Source: Gentiana macrophylla (Eukaryota; Streptophyta; Magnoliopsida; Gentianales; Gentianaceae). From it: a stretch of 64,000 nt of DNA. A program made the translations under genes and the position numbers. The stretch lies in NCBI GenBank assembly GCA_026214975.1, contig CM047807.1:69109824-69173823 (forward strand), given 5' to 3'. Shown here piece by piece: positions 21,838 through 34,204 of this stretch. The notes beneath the pieces are model-generated. The model worked only from the letters and a program-made list of their open reading frames with translations. It had not been told where the DNA came from and did no database searches. Each line of letters starts with the position of its first letter. Within the stretch, counting starts at the first letter, position 1.

Positions 21838-22748
21838 TGTTGGACAATCTTATTCATAAACGAAAGAGAAATTACAAAGAAACGAATAACAACAATGCGA
21901 ATTACAATTGCAAAGAAAACAGAAAAGGATATATGATCCGAGCCCTGTGTTGCACACAGTTTCCTTAAGACTAATTCGCCCCCTCACCTTCGTGTGCCGT
22001 GAGCTTTAGCGGGACGTTAATCTCCCAGGATAGAACGGATAGCAATGACATGAAGCACAATGCCTTCAATTGCTTAAGAACCTTGTAGTTTGAACTCTCA
22101 GTTTTCATAAGTAAAAGAGGTAAGAAGAAGCAGATTTCAGCCTTATTTTTAACTAAACAAAAAGAGTCTGTTTAAATAGGCTTTATTCTGTAGAGGAGAG
22201 CTAGGAACTGATGGAATATGAAGTGGAACAGCCTCAGCTTCATTATTTCGAAATGAATGTCATTAAAGCTCAGAATTGGAATAGGCACAGCATCAGCATA
22301 TGCCATAAGTGTTGTCAGTTGGAAGGTCACGGTATACGCACAGTATCAATATCAGCATATGCAGTATCACTCTGAATTTTCAGCATTCAGATCGGAAAAA
22401 TAAATGTTCAGGTTACAAAACCGAACCTTCACTGGGAGCCTATGAATCGAGTTGCATTCGTGTCCGCAGGACGTGCGCTCGCACACAAGTTCAAGCCGAA
22501 ATCCGGATGGATTTGCACCCCCCTGCGCCCGCGTAGAGAACGGTGTATAAAGTTGGTAAATTCTTACCACTACACTAATACAACATCATATATATATTGG
22601 CTCTTTTCCTTCCTTCCTTCCAATGTGGGAGAAATTGGTTTCCCCAATTTTCCCTTTATTACTAACACTTTCCATTCACCACTTAGGCCCAATAGGCCCA
22701 ATATGACATATCATTTAACACATCCATTTTAACCATCATTTTCCAACA
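21838..22748 (-). repeat. 5' LTR of element C
   Basis: This 911-bp LTR pairs with 11676-12583. Its outer end CCAACA is followed by the ATATG duplication and then by R sequence. Confidence 0.95.
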
Positions 22749-22753
22749 ATATG

Positions 22754-23171
22754 GTTAACAAAACTTCTACATAGTCGTTTTCTGTTTTTTGCGGTCATTA
22801 TAAAGGAAGTGGTCATCACTGTATGATTGCCCTGATTTATTGCAAGAACTACGTAGAATCGACGAGGAAGCTCATTCAAAACGTGAATCAGCAAAGGACA
22901 AAATATTTGGTTGAAGCGGAAAACGATGAAGATAAGTGTCCGGTTGAGCTGAATCTTGCGAATGAGCCACGAGTTGCGGGGTTGGATGATGCACATACAC
23001 CAACATTTGTGGTTGAGAATGGGGCGGATGAGATAGGGGAATCTGATTCTCTATCATTAGTCCCTTGTTCGAGCTCTATCTTATCTTCTTTGCAGGTAAA
23101 TGATGAGCATACACTTGAGGAGGAACACGATTTATTGGATGTGCTCGATGCAACACCTCTCGTGCATATGG
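22754..23171 (+). pseudogene. R gag-like frame, segment 2
   Basis: This continues the R frame after C. A TAG lies a few codons in, then SVFCGHYKGSGHHC, which resembles a CCHC zinc knuckle lacking its first Cys. A Glu/Asp-rich region follows (NDEDKCPVELNLANEPRVAG). The frame runs into the A insertion at LVHM. Segment 1 plus this and segment 3 would make a protein of roughly 230 residues. I recognise no pol domain. Confidence 0.6.
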
Positions 23172-26100
23172 TGTAGGATGTAATATCGTCAGATGGATCA
23201 TGGATCCACCCGATTACACAGCAGAAAGTACAAGATCTAGATCTAAACAATCAAAGCACATAAAATAATAGATCTAAACTACGAGGGTGTTTAGATTACC
23301 AACCTTTTTATGGTGCAAAACCGCCAAGAATGAAAGGTCAATCCAAGCTAGTTGAGATCCTAATTGAGAAGCCAAAGTCTTCCAACTTGTATCTCCAAGC
23401 ACCACCAAGTGGATGGTGTTTCAAGCCGCCGGACCTCCTCGATATGCTACCGGAATAATCCCGAGGATTATCCCAACTCGAAGCCCTAGTATTTAGGCCG
23501 AAATATCGAAGCCTAATACTTCTCAATAATTTCGAAAATTATCATGTGTATTTCGAAATATGTCATGTGATATTAGGCTTAGGAGAACTCTCTATATATA
23601 GGAGAGTAATCCATGTCTTCCAAGGATTATTTAATTAATCATTTTCCTTAAAAAGATAAATCAAGAATATTACAAGAGAAAATGACTTTTGGCTGCGTAG
23701 TTTCGGCAGCGTGCATTTATAACACGTCGCAAATGTTAGAATTTGCATCGCGCTAATTTTTTTACGCTGCTAATAAATGATATTAATTGCTAATTGCAGC
23801 GTGCAAATAAATAAGCTACTGATAAGCTTTTTCGAGGCTTGTTTTTGCTATTTGTGGAAAAAAATTTATTAGCGACAAGAAATTACATGCCGTCAATTTT
23901 TAACCCATATTTTCATTTATTCTTCGTTCTCCGCGATTTTCTAAGATTTCCCATCTAATTTAGAAAATACGCGCTAACTCCAAAAGAAAAACCCTGTTTC
24001 CTTAAAACCACAAAATATGCCTAATATTTTACAATCTTCGATTGAGCTTTTGCCATTGATGTCGCTCTGATATTGTTCTTTGCCTTCTCCGACGAGATTT
24101 GGTCGCCATCGAGGTGAATCGGTTGATTTCTAGCTCTGCGCAAGAATATCCAGGTAAATTGATCATTTTTTTTAATTTGAGAAATCTCTCCCCTGGTTTC
24201 CTGAATCAGTCATTTTGAGGAGCACGACACTCTTTTACCTTGCTGGTGAATAAGAGCGTTGCGATACGGAATTCAGCTTTGTCAAGGTGTAATCTTTGTC
24301 TACATATGTTCCATCGAGTAACTATGTTCTCCATATAGGGTTTGTTTATTTGCGTGGAAAGGATTTATCTGACCTTTTCTTGTTTCTTTCTTCCAGAAGT
24401 GCAAGACATTCTTCCCTAGATTATTCATCAATTAGGTATTTATTGATTCTTATTTAGCTTTCAATAGTATAACATTGATGTTAATGGCGGTGGGGGTCGT
24501 GGAAGACTTGTAACTAGATATAATTCTTAATGGGGCACAATACTTCCAGGTCTAGATAACTTGGAGAATTTGAAGAAGTTGGCTGAGCAATTCCTGGAAG
24601 CAAGCACCTATTCTTTGGTGGTGGTCTTTGGTGTTGCCACAATTCTGAAGAAGGCGAGGTGATTAAGTGCACGAATTGGTGCCCGGAGAGACATTTGAGG
24701 TCTGCTGGAGGAGGGGACTCATTCTTAAGTTATTTTCCTTTTTCTTGTTTTGATTGCAATGTGTTTAGTTGCTGATTGTTCGATGTCAATTATGGAGACT
24801 TTGATTATCATAACTTTGTTGACCGCCAAACAAGCAACCCGTTTTGGAGGATTCCTTTTTTTTGGTTTCATTTGGCGTTCTACATTCCTTATAGGTGTAA
24901 TACATATATGTTTAAATTACATTCTTCCATCAAATATAGCTAAGCATTTTAATGGGTAAGATTCTAGGTAATGCATCAACATAGCGAGTAAGCAATTAGC
25001 TTAGGGTGTTCATTGATTTTGAGATTTTTATTCAACCGGTAATTAATGCTTTTGATTTTTTTATTTAACTAGTGGGCAGATTGTTGGATTCCATCCATGA
25101 CTATAGGGCACTAAAGATATCCTTATATATTATCACACAAGACAAGAAAGCGGGTCTGATCCTGATACCACTATTTTTATGTTATATACGGTAAGTAAGC
25201 AAAAACAGCTTGTCTAGTTTTTGTACTTTTACAAATAAAATTGAAAATTATTCTAGAATCAATGTTTATTGTGTCATGTAAACTTATTGGACATTCTAGC
25301 CACCTATTTTACTTTATTTGCATCGGAGCTAAGTTCATATAGGTGCTTTTTTATGTTTCATTTTCAGTTAGTTTAAGGACTGTCAAGTATAGAATTACAT
25401 ATGCATGAAATTAAATTGTTTCCCTTCTCCTGGTTTCCAAAATTTGTAAGTGGGAATTATCTCATTCATTGCATACTTCTTAATTTGTTCTGGAGGGGAA
25501 GAGAAAATTCTCTCTCATTTAAAAAAAAGGTTTTGCTCTTTGCTTCGTTTCATGGTATGGAAGTGGCTAGAAAACTCAAGATTAATGTTTAGTAAGAATG
25601 TTCAAAAGCGGAGAATACATATTTGTTTCTTGCACACTCCAATGAGTTTTAGGCTTGCCATTTCTGTAAAAATATATTTGGTAGAAAAAGTTCACATGTT
25701 CCCCTATTTACAACTTTAGTGTAAAGGAACATTCTCATTGTCTTGTAGGTTGGTACACATAATCAGTACTTCAATGTGTGTAGTTTGTTAGTTCACTATA
25801 ATAGTTTGTTGGTGTTGAGATTTTTTTAACATGTTCTTAAATGTTTCATGGAGGTTCTTATTTGTTTTATTGTTATATGAAAAAAATGGATGAATTGATT
25901 GACGAAAAGAAATCCGATGATAAAAAAGACTGATGAAAAGCTACCTAAATAGCTACATAAGCCTGATCCTTCTACCATTCTGAATTTGCTTTATGTTAAA
26001 TAATATGTGATCATTGTTTGGTTTTGAAATGATGCAGGAGTTATATGAATGGGAAGAATTGATTGACAGAAAAGAAATCTTATGACACGAAAAAAGTCGA

Positions 26101-29100
26101 GGAATAATAATAATTGAAAGTATCCAATTTAGGGGTTGATTTGGAAAGCAGGAAGTGCGACTACTAAAACACTAATGAAAAACTTTGAGCATTCGTTGTT
26201 TTCCAACGATCAAGTAAGTGTTTTTAATCTACAAAAATGATGATGATGATCAATTTGATCGTGTCACCATATAACTTTTTGCATTTGACTAATCTGTAAA
26301 AAAAAGTATTTCTTCTTTGAAATTTATTTTCTTGCTAATGGTATGAATGAACATTCTACCGGGAGAGGTAATATATGGAAAGTTCAAGCATGGATATATA
26401 GAAACCTTTATTTGATGTATTCTATAGGCCTATATGTTATAATTATGCACATGTATTGCATCTTGCTATTGGATTTGTAATTTTCACTCTAATTGAATTT
26501 GTTGCAACAATTTTGCATTTAAGGTGGATAGGAAATGTGGTGACCCTATAAGTACAAGACTTGGAAAGAGGAAAGTGAAACTTTAATTCTTTTGTTGTTA
26601 TTTTACATCAGATATGTGAATGTTTGAAACATGTTGCAACTCTTGATTTGATGTTGTTTTAGCCGGTTCATTCGGGATTTTCTACCTATATATATAAAGC
26701 TATGACACCGCAGGTTCATGTTAAAACAACCTCTTATGAAACATAAGTAAGGTGCACATCAGTTCTAAGTTACCGACCCTTTTCTCGGATCTGCGTATGT
26801 GGCATACAGCTAAGTACCTGGCTACCCATATTTGTTAGATTTCTCTTCAGTACATACATAGAGTGGACACCTAACACTTACCATGCATTCATACCTTATG
26901 TCAGAGCAATGGAATCTGGTTTAATGTTGATGTTGCATATGTTGGTAGTGCTTTCATTTCTCCTGATCTACGGCACTAAATAGATGGTGTTCGGGAAGTT
27001 GACTTGTTTAATATGAACGCCCAAAAATTGGTTTTGACCAAATTTGGTTGCTCTGCACTTTGGGTGAAGATACAATGTTAAAATCTGTGAGTCATTTTAT
27101 AAAATAATTTTATGTTACTGTTTATAATTTATCGTACTTAATGTGAATGATATTTTCATTAAATTTTTTTAATGAAAAAACCGGAGGACTTATCATTTAC
27201 TTAAATCTGTTCTAAAAAGCAGCCTAAAACCGCTTGGCTATATTAGCAAGCTTATCGCCATTTTTGCGAGTTAAAACAAAAACTAAGTTGCTTAAGTTTT
27301 CGTTCTTTTTAGAAACATATATCCATTTAATTCTTTGGCCATGTCCTCTGTTTTTCATTGTTTCTTAAGAGCATCTGTGGTTTGTTTTATTTGATGCAAC
27401 TTGTTGAATATATTTGCATTAATTTAAATTAAATGTTTTCTTTGTCTATTTAAAGTTTAGTTTTATGATTAAGTTGAACCTTAATTGCAGTTTTTATATC
27501 TGGATGAAGAATTTTTCCCTCTCAACTTTTTTGTTTTGATATAATTGAACACTCACTGATTAAAAGCTCATGCACTTCTTTGAAATTCCTTATAACTATG
27601 TTTAGTCTGAACTTTCCTTGGTATAGATTATTGTTTTTTAGTTGTAAAGGGCACTCTACCCTCTGTTTTGTCAAAAATTATAAATACTAAGCCTTGATAT
27701 GTTTAAGATGCTGCTTGCTACAATTATACACAGCAGAGCAGGTCTCTCTAACCTTTGTGAAATAAACGGCATGCACCGTAAGCGGATAATAATAGCATCA
27801 GCGGCATGGATCGTAAGATGCGAATAATAACATCAGCGACACACAAATGTATGCTGCGAATTACCTTTCACTTTTAGCGGCTTTGAACTCTGCAGCATGC
27901 AATGCATGCTGCCATTAGCCATTTTTCATGCTGCCAAAAGCATTTTTTCTTGTAGTGATATTCCTAAATTAATTAAGATATACAAAAGATTTACATTTCC
28001 TTAAATTATTTAACAAATAAATAATTTAATCACATGTCTTATTATTTATCAAGAAATCAAATTTCCCAATAAAAATAAAAACCAACATGCGGCCAAACCC
28101 TAACTTACAAGCATTTTTGACAATTGGGCCGAGTCCACGAAAAATTTCTTTTCCATGTATTTAATTATCTAGTTCAACTAAACAATTAATCCACATATCA
28201 ATTAAATAGTCCAATCCAACTATTTAATTATAATTGAGGTGTAACGACGAGGAAACATATGCTATGTTAGGAGCCACGTCGGGGACCATGGACCCATATT
28301 TAGTAGCTACAATACATTAAATAATATTATCCGTCAGACCGAATAATAATATTCAATCTATTAATTCCGGGATTACACCATCATAAACCCGAAATTGAAC
28401 TCTGCCGAATATAGATAACTTACACTCAACCATGAGTTGATAAGGTGTCCACTGATATAATCATTACATACGGATAAATCCTCCATAGACTGTTCGTTTC
28501 GATTTGGGATATCTCCGTAAACCTTTCTCGAAGCCTCTTATCCTTATTTACTATTAACCCCTAGTGATCAATTAGTTCACAACTAATATAATATGAACTC
28601 CTGGGATCGATCAGCTTCTAGGATTAACAAATAAGGGAACTGTCTGTCTACTTCCCGAGGGAAGGAATGGATTCCATATCTGTGATAGCACATACTACTC
28701 ACTCATTCCAGAATAGAGCCAACGTGAAGTGTTGGACCACATACTACGAAGTGATCCTTACTAACACATCAAACTCTACCCTAGTCTAAGCAGTTGTCTG
28801 TGATCACCTCAGGATTGAGATTAATCCATATATGATCATCTTGTGATTCGATAAGACTTCTCGATCACAGAATTATATCGAGAACTCAAATCAAATCGGT
28901 TCAGCCCTATATGATTATCATCATATATAAACTACTCACTATGTACCCTATTAGCGTTAGTCCGGATAAGACTGTCACACCGTAAAGTGTTCTGGGCGCA
29001 TTATTAGCATATTAATCATGAGACCCGTACTCAGATTAATCAACGCTACAGACTAAGTTAATTTTAAGTACATCTCACTAACTCAATCCTCTTATGTATA

Positions 29101-29250
29101 GCCATACACTGAGTTATTTGATTACACAAACGAGGTACTTAGGGTTTTCAGTAGTGTCTTAATTATAAGCATACATGCATATAATATGATGAATTATTAA
29201 TCCTGTCCTAAAACAATTAGATAATTGTCTTTCGGGCACTACACCTAACA
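23172..29250 (-). repeat. 3' LTR of element A (interrupted by a CACTA element)
   Basis: Segments 23172-23669 and 27961-29250 together match 45285-47084 along the full length of about 1.79 kb. The split lies at AGAATATTCC. Confidence 0.95.
23670..27957. mobile_element. Non-autonomous CACTA element in the A LTR
   Basis: The right end is the canonical inverted end CACTACAAGAAAAAATGC followed by TTTTGGCAGC on the minus strand. The left end TTACAAGAGAAAATG with ACTTTTGGCTGC is its slightly eroded partner. Both are flanked by the 3-bp duplication ATA (23667-23669, 27958-27960), and the undisturbed site is seen in the other LTR. Subterminal zones are rich in GCAGCGTGC/GCATGCTGC repeats, including a 21-bp palindrome at 27892-27912. 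No transposase is detectable in 4.29 kb. The interior contains blocks that look like exons with splice-like borders, for example 25076-25190 ending before GTAAGTAAG, but no protein family I can name. Confidence 0.9.
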
Positions 29251-32200
29251 ATCTCCTACTTGCACGAAAGGCAAGTGGATTAATTGTTTTACAGCACACC
29301 CTTTATATCTATATCTACAACATTCTCTCATGCGAGACATATCCCTCTAATCTGTACCCTCCAATCGCATCTTAGTAATTCATCCTTCCAAGCACAACCG
29401 GAGTGTGCCGCCATAGGGTAGGTCGGAGACCCGATGCGTACTTAGAATCCAAATACCATGTGACTTGGTACACTCGATCGGAGGTAGGTTGGGGCTTGGG
29501 TCAATCTTTGGGATCGAAACATCGCTTTCCATCTAACGGTGGTACACTTTCAATATGCCTTTGAGTCAACACCGAGGATAAGATCTACTTCACGATCATC
29601 CTTAATCCAACCTAAAGCTAGAATCAGTGTTATCACTTATATTCTAGTTTGCACCTGAATATACTAGCATATTATTCCTCATTCTCCTAAAGAGACTTGA
29701 GGATTCACTAAACATCCTATTTAGTATTCAGCTGCAGGTTTAGATAACCATTCCTGAGAGGTAGGGTATACTACATCGTTGAATGTTGCATAAATGCAAG
29801 AATATCTTAACGAGGTGAATGGATGGGATTGCCAATAATCGATTCTTGAGAATCTGAGCAAATCAAATCCTTTAGAATGAATCCTGATGGCATGTCAGAC
29901 TCTGACTTCAGATAACACACCCATGTTGTTCCCAACTATTTCAGTGTTACCATTCTCAAACACTAATCTACATACTACTTTACTAATATTGATGCCCAGT
30001 CTACGAAAGACTTATCAATATTCTGGTCAGGTCCACATATTAAAATATATGACTTTGAAATGACCTAGAGGTTTGCTTTAATCCCTAAAGGATATAAGCG
30101 ATGGCAGGCATCCTGCCAAAGGTTATTTCTGAATAAATTTAGATACAGTTAGTCTTGCAAAAAGGTCTTAGGCAATCACCCCTATTTTCTGCTTTGTAAC
30201 GAATCCGTTATTTGTTCTTAGCTAAAACCCTTCTATTCTGAATGAATTGATTCCGTTGCTCGACGAAGTCTTATGGAATCACCCCTATTTCCCGCTTCAC
30301 GGCGAAATCAAGCAAGACCGAATGGTAAGAGAGATCATGGTGCAGTTAACTATCTACCTTTTAGGAATCACCCCGAATTACCTCTTCTCCGTGTAGTTCC
30401 ATTTACTCCCACTCGGGCTTGAGATACTCATGTGGTTCTACAAGAATATCAATGTAGCCCGGAGTATCAAACTCCATTCGCAGGGTTATGTCTTTTAAAC
30501 CAACCTCCATGATCAGGGTCCTATACAGCCCACGAAGGATTATAGGTCATCAATCTAACCTATAGACCGTAAGGTCCTGCAATGGGTAATGGACAAACCA
30601 TACTCCCACTACGTTCGGGGTGGATTGATATACTGATCTAGTGTAGTAGTTTTTATTAGTGTTGTCACCAACTGACGGTGTTGGATGTGGACTGAACAAA
30701 TCAGTTAGTAACATCTTGAGTACAAATACTTCAAGATCCAAAGCTGTGGTTTATAGACTCTATCAGACCGATTTTGACTGTATAACCGTCATTCTCTGAT
30801 TTTATGAGTTTTATAATCAACCTTTACTCAATCCATCAAGATATTTCATGATCTGAACGTGTACGCAAAATTTCCAGTCCTACCTTCAAGCACTTGGTGC
30901 TAAATGCCTCTATTTACGGAAGTGGGGTGAACCGAATTCACTCATTATCCACAATTGCGTAGGCATCTTTTAGGTAGACTTCTCAGTTTTTCATTACAAC
31001 GTAAACCGTTATTTTGCAACGAATATCTTAAATGAGTTCAGCAACGTATCGTAGCACATCAATAACTATACAAAGCAAATTTATGGTGTATCCCTTAGTG
31101 AAAACATTTCACTGGGAGGCAGGCCGAGCATCAATCCCGAAGACTACGCAATAACCTATTTCTGAGTATGTAATACTCTATCTCTTGTGAAATCAGAGTT
31201 TTCCTCCAAATATTTTGGATAAACCTACCGGAGTCTCGAATAGTTGTCAGACAAGATGTCACTACTTCAAAAGCTCCCACTAGCTTGTACCTTTCATATG
31301 ACCCCTAAGGTCGATATGAACAAGCTATGTAATTTCTTTGAATCTATTACCCTTTCCCGGTTGAAAAGGAAACTTTGGCATTGTTCCTTTGAGATAGTGT
31401 TCCTTTGACCGGGAGATAGGAATCACCCTAAGCCAGTCTTCAGATCTTGTCTTTAGGGAATATGCACTAATTAGTAGAATAGAAAGAAGCGTTTATCGAA
31501 ATACAGAAACCATTTGCGTTTATACTGTTTAAGATATGTTACATATACCTATTCAGCATTTCTTAGTGGTTCTGACTTTATCAAACAAAGTCCGAGTCTT
31601 GGGTTCGTGCTACGAATGTTATATTCATCGTCAATAAGACAAACAAATTATCCTATTGAAAATGAATACGTTCATTCCAACGAATCCGAAAACAGAAAAT
31701 GAATTTTCTGTGATACTCAAAAATTGAATCCGAGATTCATTTCCTTATATTACTCCCACTAGTCTATCTGAAATAACTGCCCGTTGTCTATTTTGTTTAT
31801 CGTTTAATGCAAAGCTACCTAGTTCTTCCAAAGAACTTTAGCTTTCAAGAAAATTGCTAAGGATGCATTGGTCAGTGATCCGAAATCACTTTCCTTATCC
31901 TCTAATTTCCAATTTATTAATTTTCCGGTTTAGCCTTAAAACTACTTAGTTTGGATGACTAACACGTATAAACATTCTTTCCCATTCTCGACTTTCCTTA
32001 GATGGAAACAGTCTTGAACCAGCAGTTCGTTTGAGTAGGCACTACTCTTGAACTGTTGGATGTCTAATGATAGTGTTACTAGCTTGGACTATTTGATTTT
32101 TCTAATCGTCAAATCATAATACCAAAGCTCCCACTAGTTTATCGGTTCCAAATACCGTCTAAATAGCAACAATTTGTATTTATGATTTTTTAAAGATTAG

Positions 32201-32486
32201 AAAATCACCCAGAACTAAGCTTCCACTAGTTTATCCATTCAAAATACTGTCTAACTAGCAATGCTGTGTTCATGATGTTCCAAAGATTATAAAATCTCCA
32301 GAACTAAGCTCCCACTAGTTTATCGGTTCCAAATATTGTCTAACTAGTAACGCTTTATTCTTGTTTTTCCAATGAATGGAAAAACTCTTGTGCAGTCCAT
32401 TACACATTTCTAATGATTCAGAAAAACAACAAATCATAAGACTAAGGCTCCCATAGTTTATCGGTTTCAAATACCGTCTAACTAGC
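29251..32486 (-). pseudogene. Element A internal region, decayed copia pol (3' part)
   Basis: The reverse complement is collinear with 60781-63952 of element B: the motif GAAGCGACGTTTCGGTCC there has its counterpart near 29500, and the phrase CTAAGCCAGTCTTCA (31430) its counterpart near 61570. In B this region reads as degraded RNase H, so the same is inferred here. Stops and shifts are dense and no frame is credible. A fourfold repeat block lies at 32126-32481. Confidence 0.7.
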
Positions 32487-34199
32487 TGTTGGGAGGATTT
32501 TGCATCACTAAACAAAAAGAAAATTTATAAACCTATACTTAACATGCAAACTAACTCCTAACCGACCAAATATCGGGTAGTTGATAGCATAGTAGGGTAA
32601 GTACAGGGTCGATCCATAGGGAATCGAGATGTTGAATCTAATTTCACTAATCTCCTAAATTGTTACTCTTAAACGAAATAAACGAAAGAAAGAGACATAA
32701 AAAAAACAAAGAACAAATGAAATAAATCTAACCTAGAAAACAAAATAAAACAATCTAAACTAAAGACATGGGATCAAACAACCAATATACAAACCTATGT
32801 GATCTCAATCCTAGTTAATCTCATGATTCTAATTCGATTTGTGGTTTCACCTTTTCACGAGACATAAACCCCTAATTCCTTAGTGAATTTAATCTCAAGC
32901 TACGGATTCCTAATTCCTTAGTGAGTCCAATTCATCAATCTCTACTCTCTCGTAAGTTGAAACTGATTTTCAATACAAAACTCGGTGTAGATTCAGGTTA
33001 ACTCTCATATTTTAGAATCTAACAACCTAGATAATTAACCAATTAACTTGTCATCATTAATGATTAAAAATCCTATCTTTCTATGGTGATCTAACGTTAC
33101 TCAACTTCCGTATTGTAAACATCTATCGTGAACTAATTTCTCAATTTATTCACATAGCCATACAAACCGCATAGAAAAATACAAAAAGAACCAAGATCAT
33201 GAATAAAACCTGGAATTAAATAAATCAAGAAGAACTCACATAGTCTCATACATTGAAGGATCCAAGAACGGAAAAGAAAACATCTAATCTACTCCTAATC
33301 TAACCTCGGTTCACCCGAGCACAAGGCTCGGGTGACCGGCCTTCAAATCTCCAAGGTGCGGCTGCTCTCTTGTGTTTGATGTGTATGAAATTCGGAATGA
33401 ATTTAGGGTTTGGGCTACTGTGCTTTAAATAGAAAACTGAGGCGGTTGCTACAGTAACCTAAGTCGGTTTCAGCATAAATGGCAGCGGACGCCCGTCTGA
33501 ATATGTGGACGCCCGTCCACTTTCTCGAACGGGGTTGGGACGCTCGTTTGGCGGCGTCTCGAACTCTCTCAGTATGTGAATTACGATTACGGGCGACGTT
33601 CAAATGACCAGACGCCCGTCCATAGTGGACGCTGCATGGACGATCGTCCAGATTTGCTGGACTTCGATTTCTTGATCATTATCCTTTCTTTCCTCCATCT
33701 TTATCCTTTTGTATCATCTCTATCTCTTATCAACACTTCAAATTCGACTTTAGCCTCTTCCAAATCTCTTCCAAAGTTAAAGATATGTATCTACACACAT
33801 CGAAAAACATACCAAAACGTAACTTTTACCGCACATTACTTTAGAAAACCCTAAATTCTGAGAGCAAGTCACCTCGGCCGGCTGAGCCTTGGTGCTTGGC
33901 CGGCCGAGGGTGTTTCTTTTCCGCTGTTTTATTTTGCTTTAGCCTCTTCCAAATCTCTTCCAAAGTTAAAGATATGTATCTACACACATCGAAAAACATA
34001 CCAAAACGTAACACAATTCCAAAACAACATAAAATCACCAAATAAGCATATAAATCGATACGTTTTCATATTTAACTATTAAAAACCTCATTTACTCAAT
34101 ATTTACATATATAGCTCAAAATCTATGAAAATCATACGAATGTAGGGGAAATTGATATAGAAAATATATGTAAAAATCACTATAAATTAGCCCTTAACA
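32487..34199 (-). repeat. Solo LTR, Athila/Tat-like
   Basis: The 1713-bp insertion has TGTTGGGAGG ... CCCTTAACA ends and a CTAGC duplication at 32482-32486 and 34200-34204. The same family phrase as in the other Athila/Tat-like LTRs (GTACAGGGTCGATCCATAGG) points to minus orientation. No PBS, polypurine tract or internal sequence remains, which fits LTR-LTR recombination. It contains GGACGCCCGTCC motifs and a 73-bp direct repeat (about 33741-33813 and 33940-34012). Short frames here are not coding. Confidence 0.9.
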
Positions 34200-34204
34200 C
34201 TAGC

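Larger units (their letters stand above)
11676..22748 (-). mobile_element. Element C: Ty1/copia retrotransposon, minus strand
   Basis: LTRs at 11676-12583 and 21838-22748 (TGTTGGACAATC ... CCAACA on the plus strand) are flanked by ATATG at 11671-11675 and 22749-22753. Between them the minus strand encodes gag, protease, integrase, RT and RNase H in copia order. The element measures 11.07 kb, of which 4.26 kb is the nested element D; without D and one CTTAC copy it is about 6.8 kb. Frameshifts and one nonsense change make it inactive, but the LTRs remain closely similar, so it is younger than its host R. Confidence 0.95.

Noticed and set aside
33415..33854. Small frames in the solo LTR
   Set aside because: They overlap the GGACGCCCGTCC motif cluster and the direct repeat and have no protein features.
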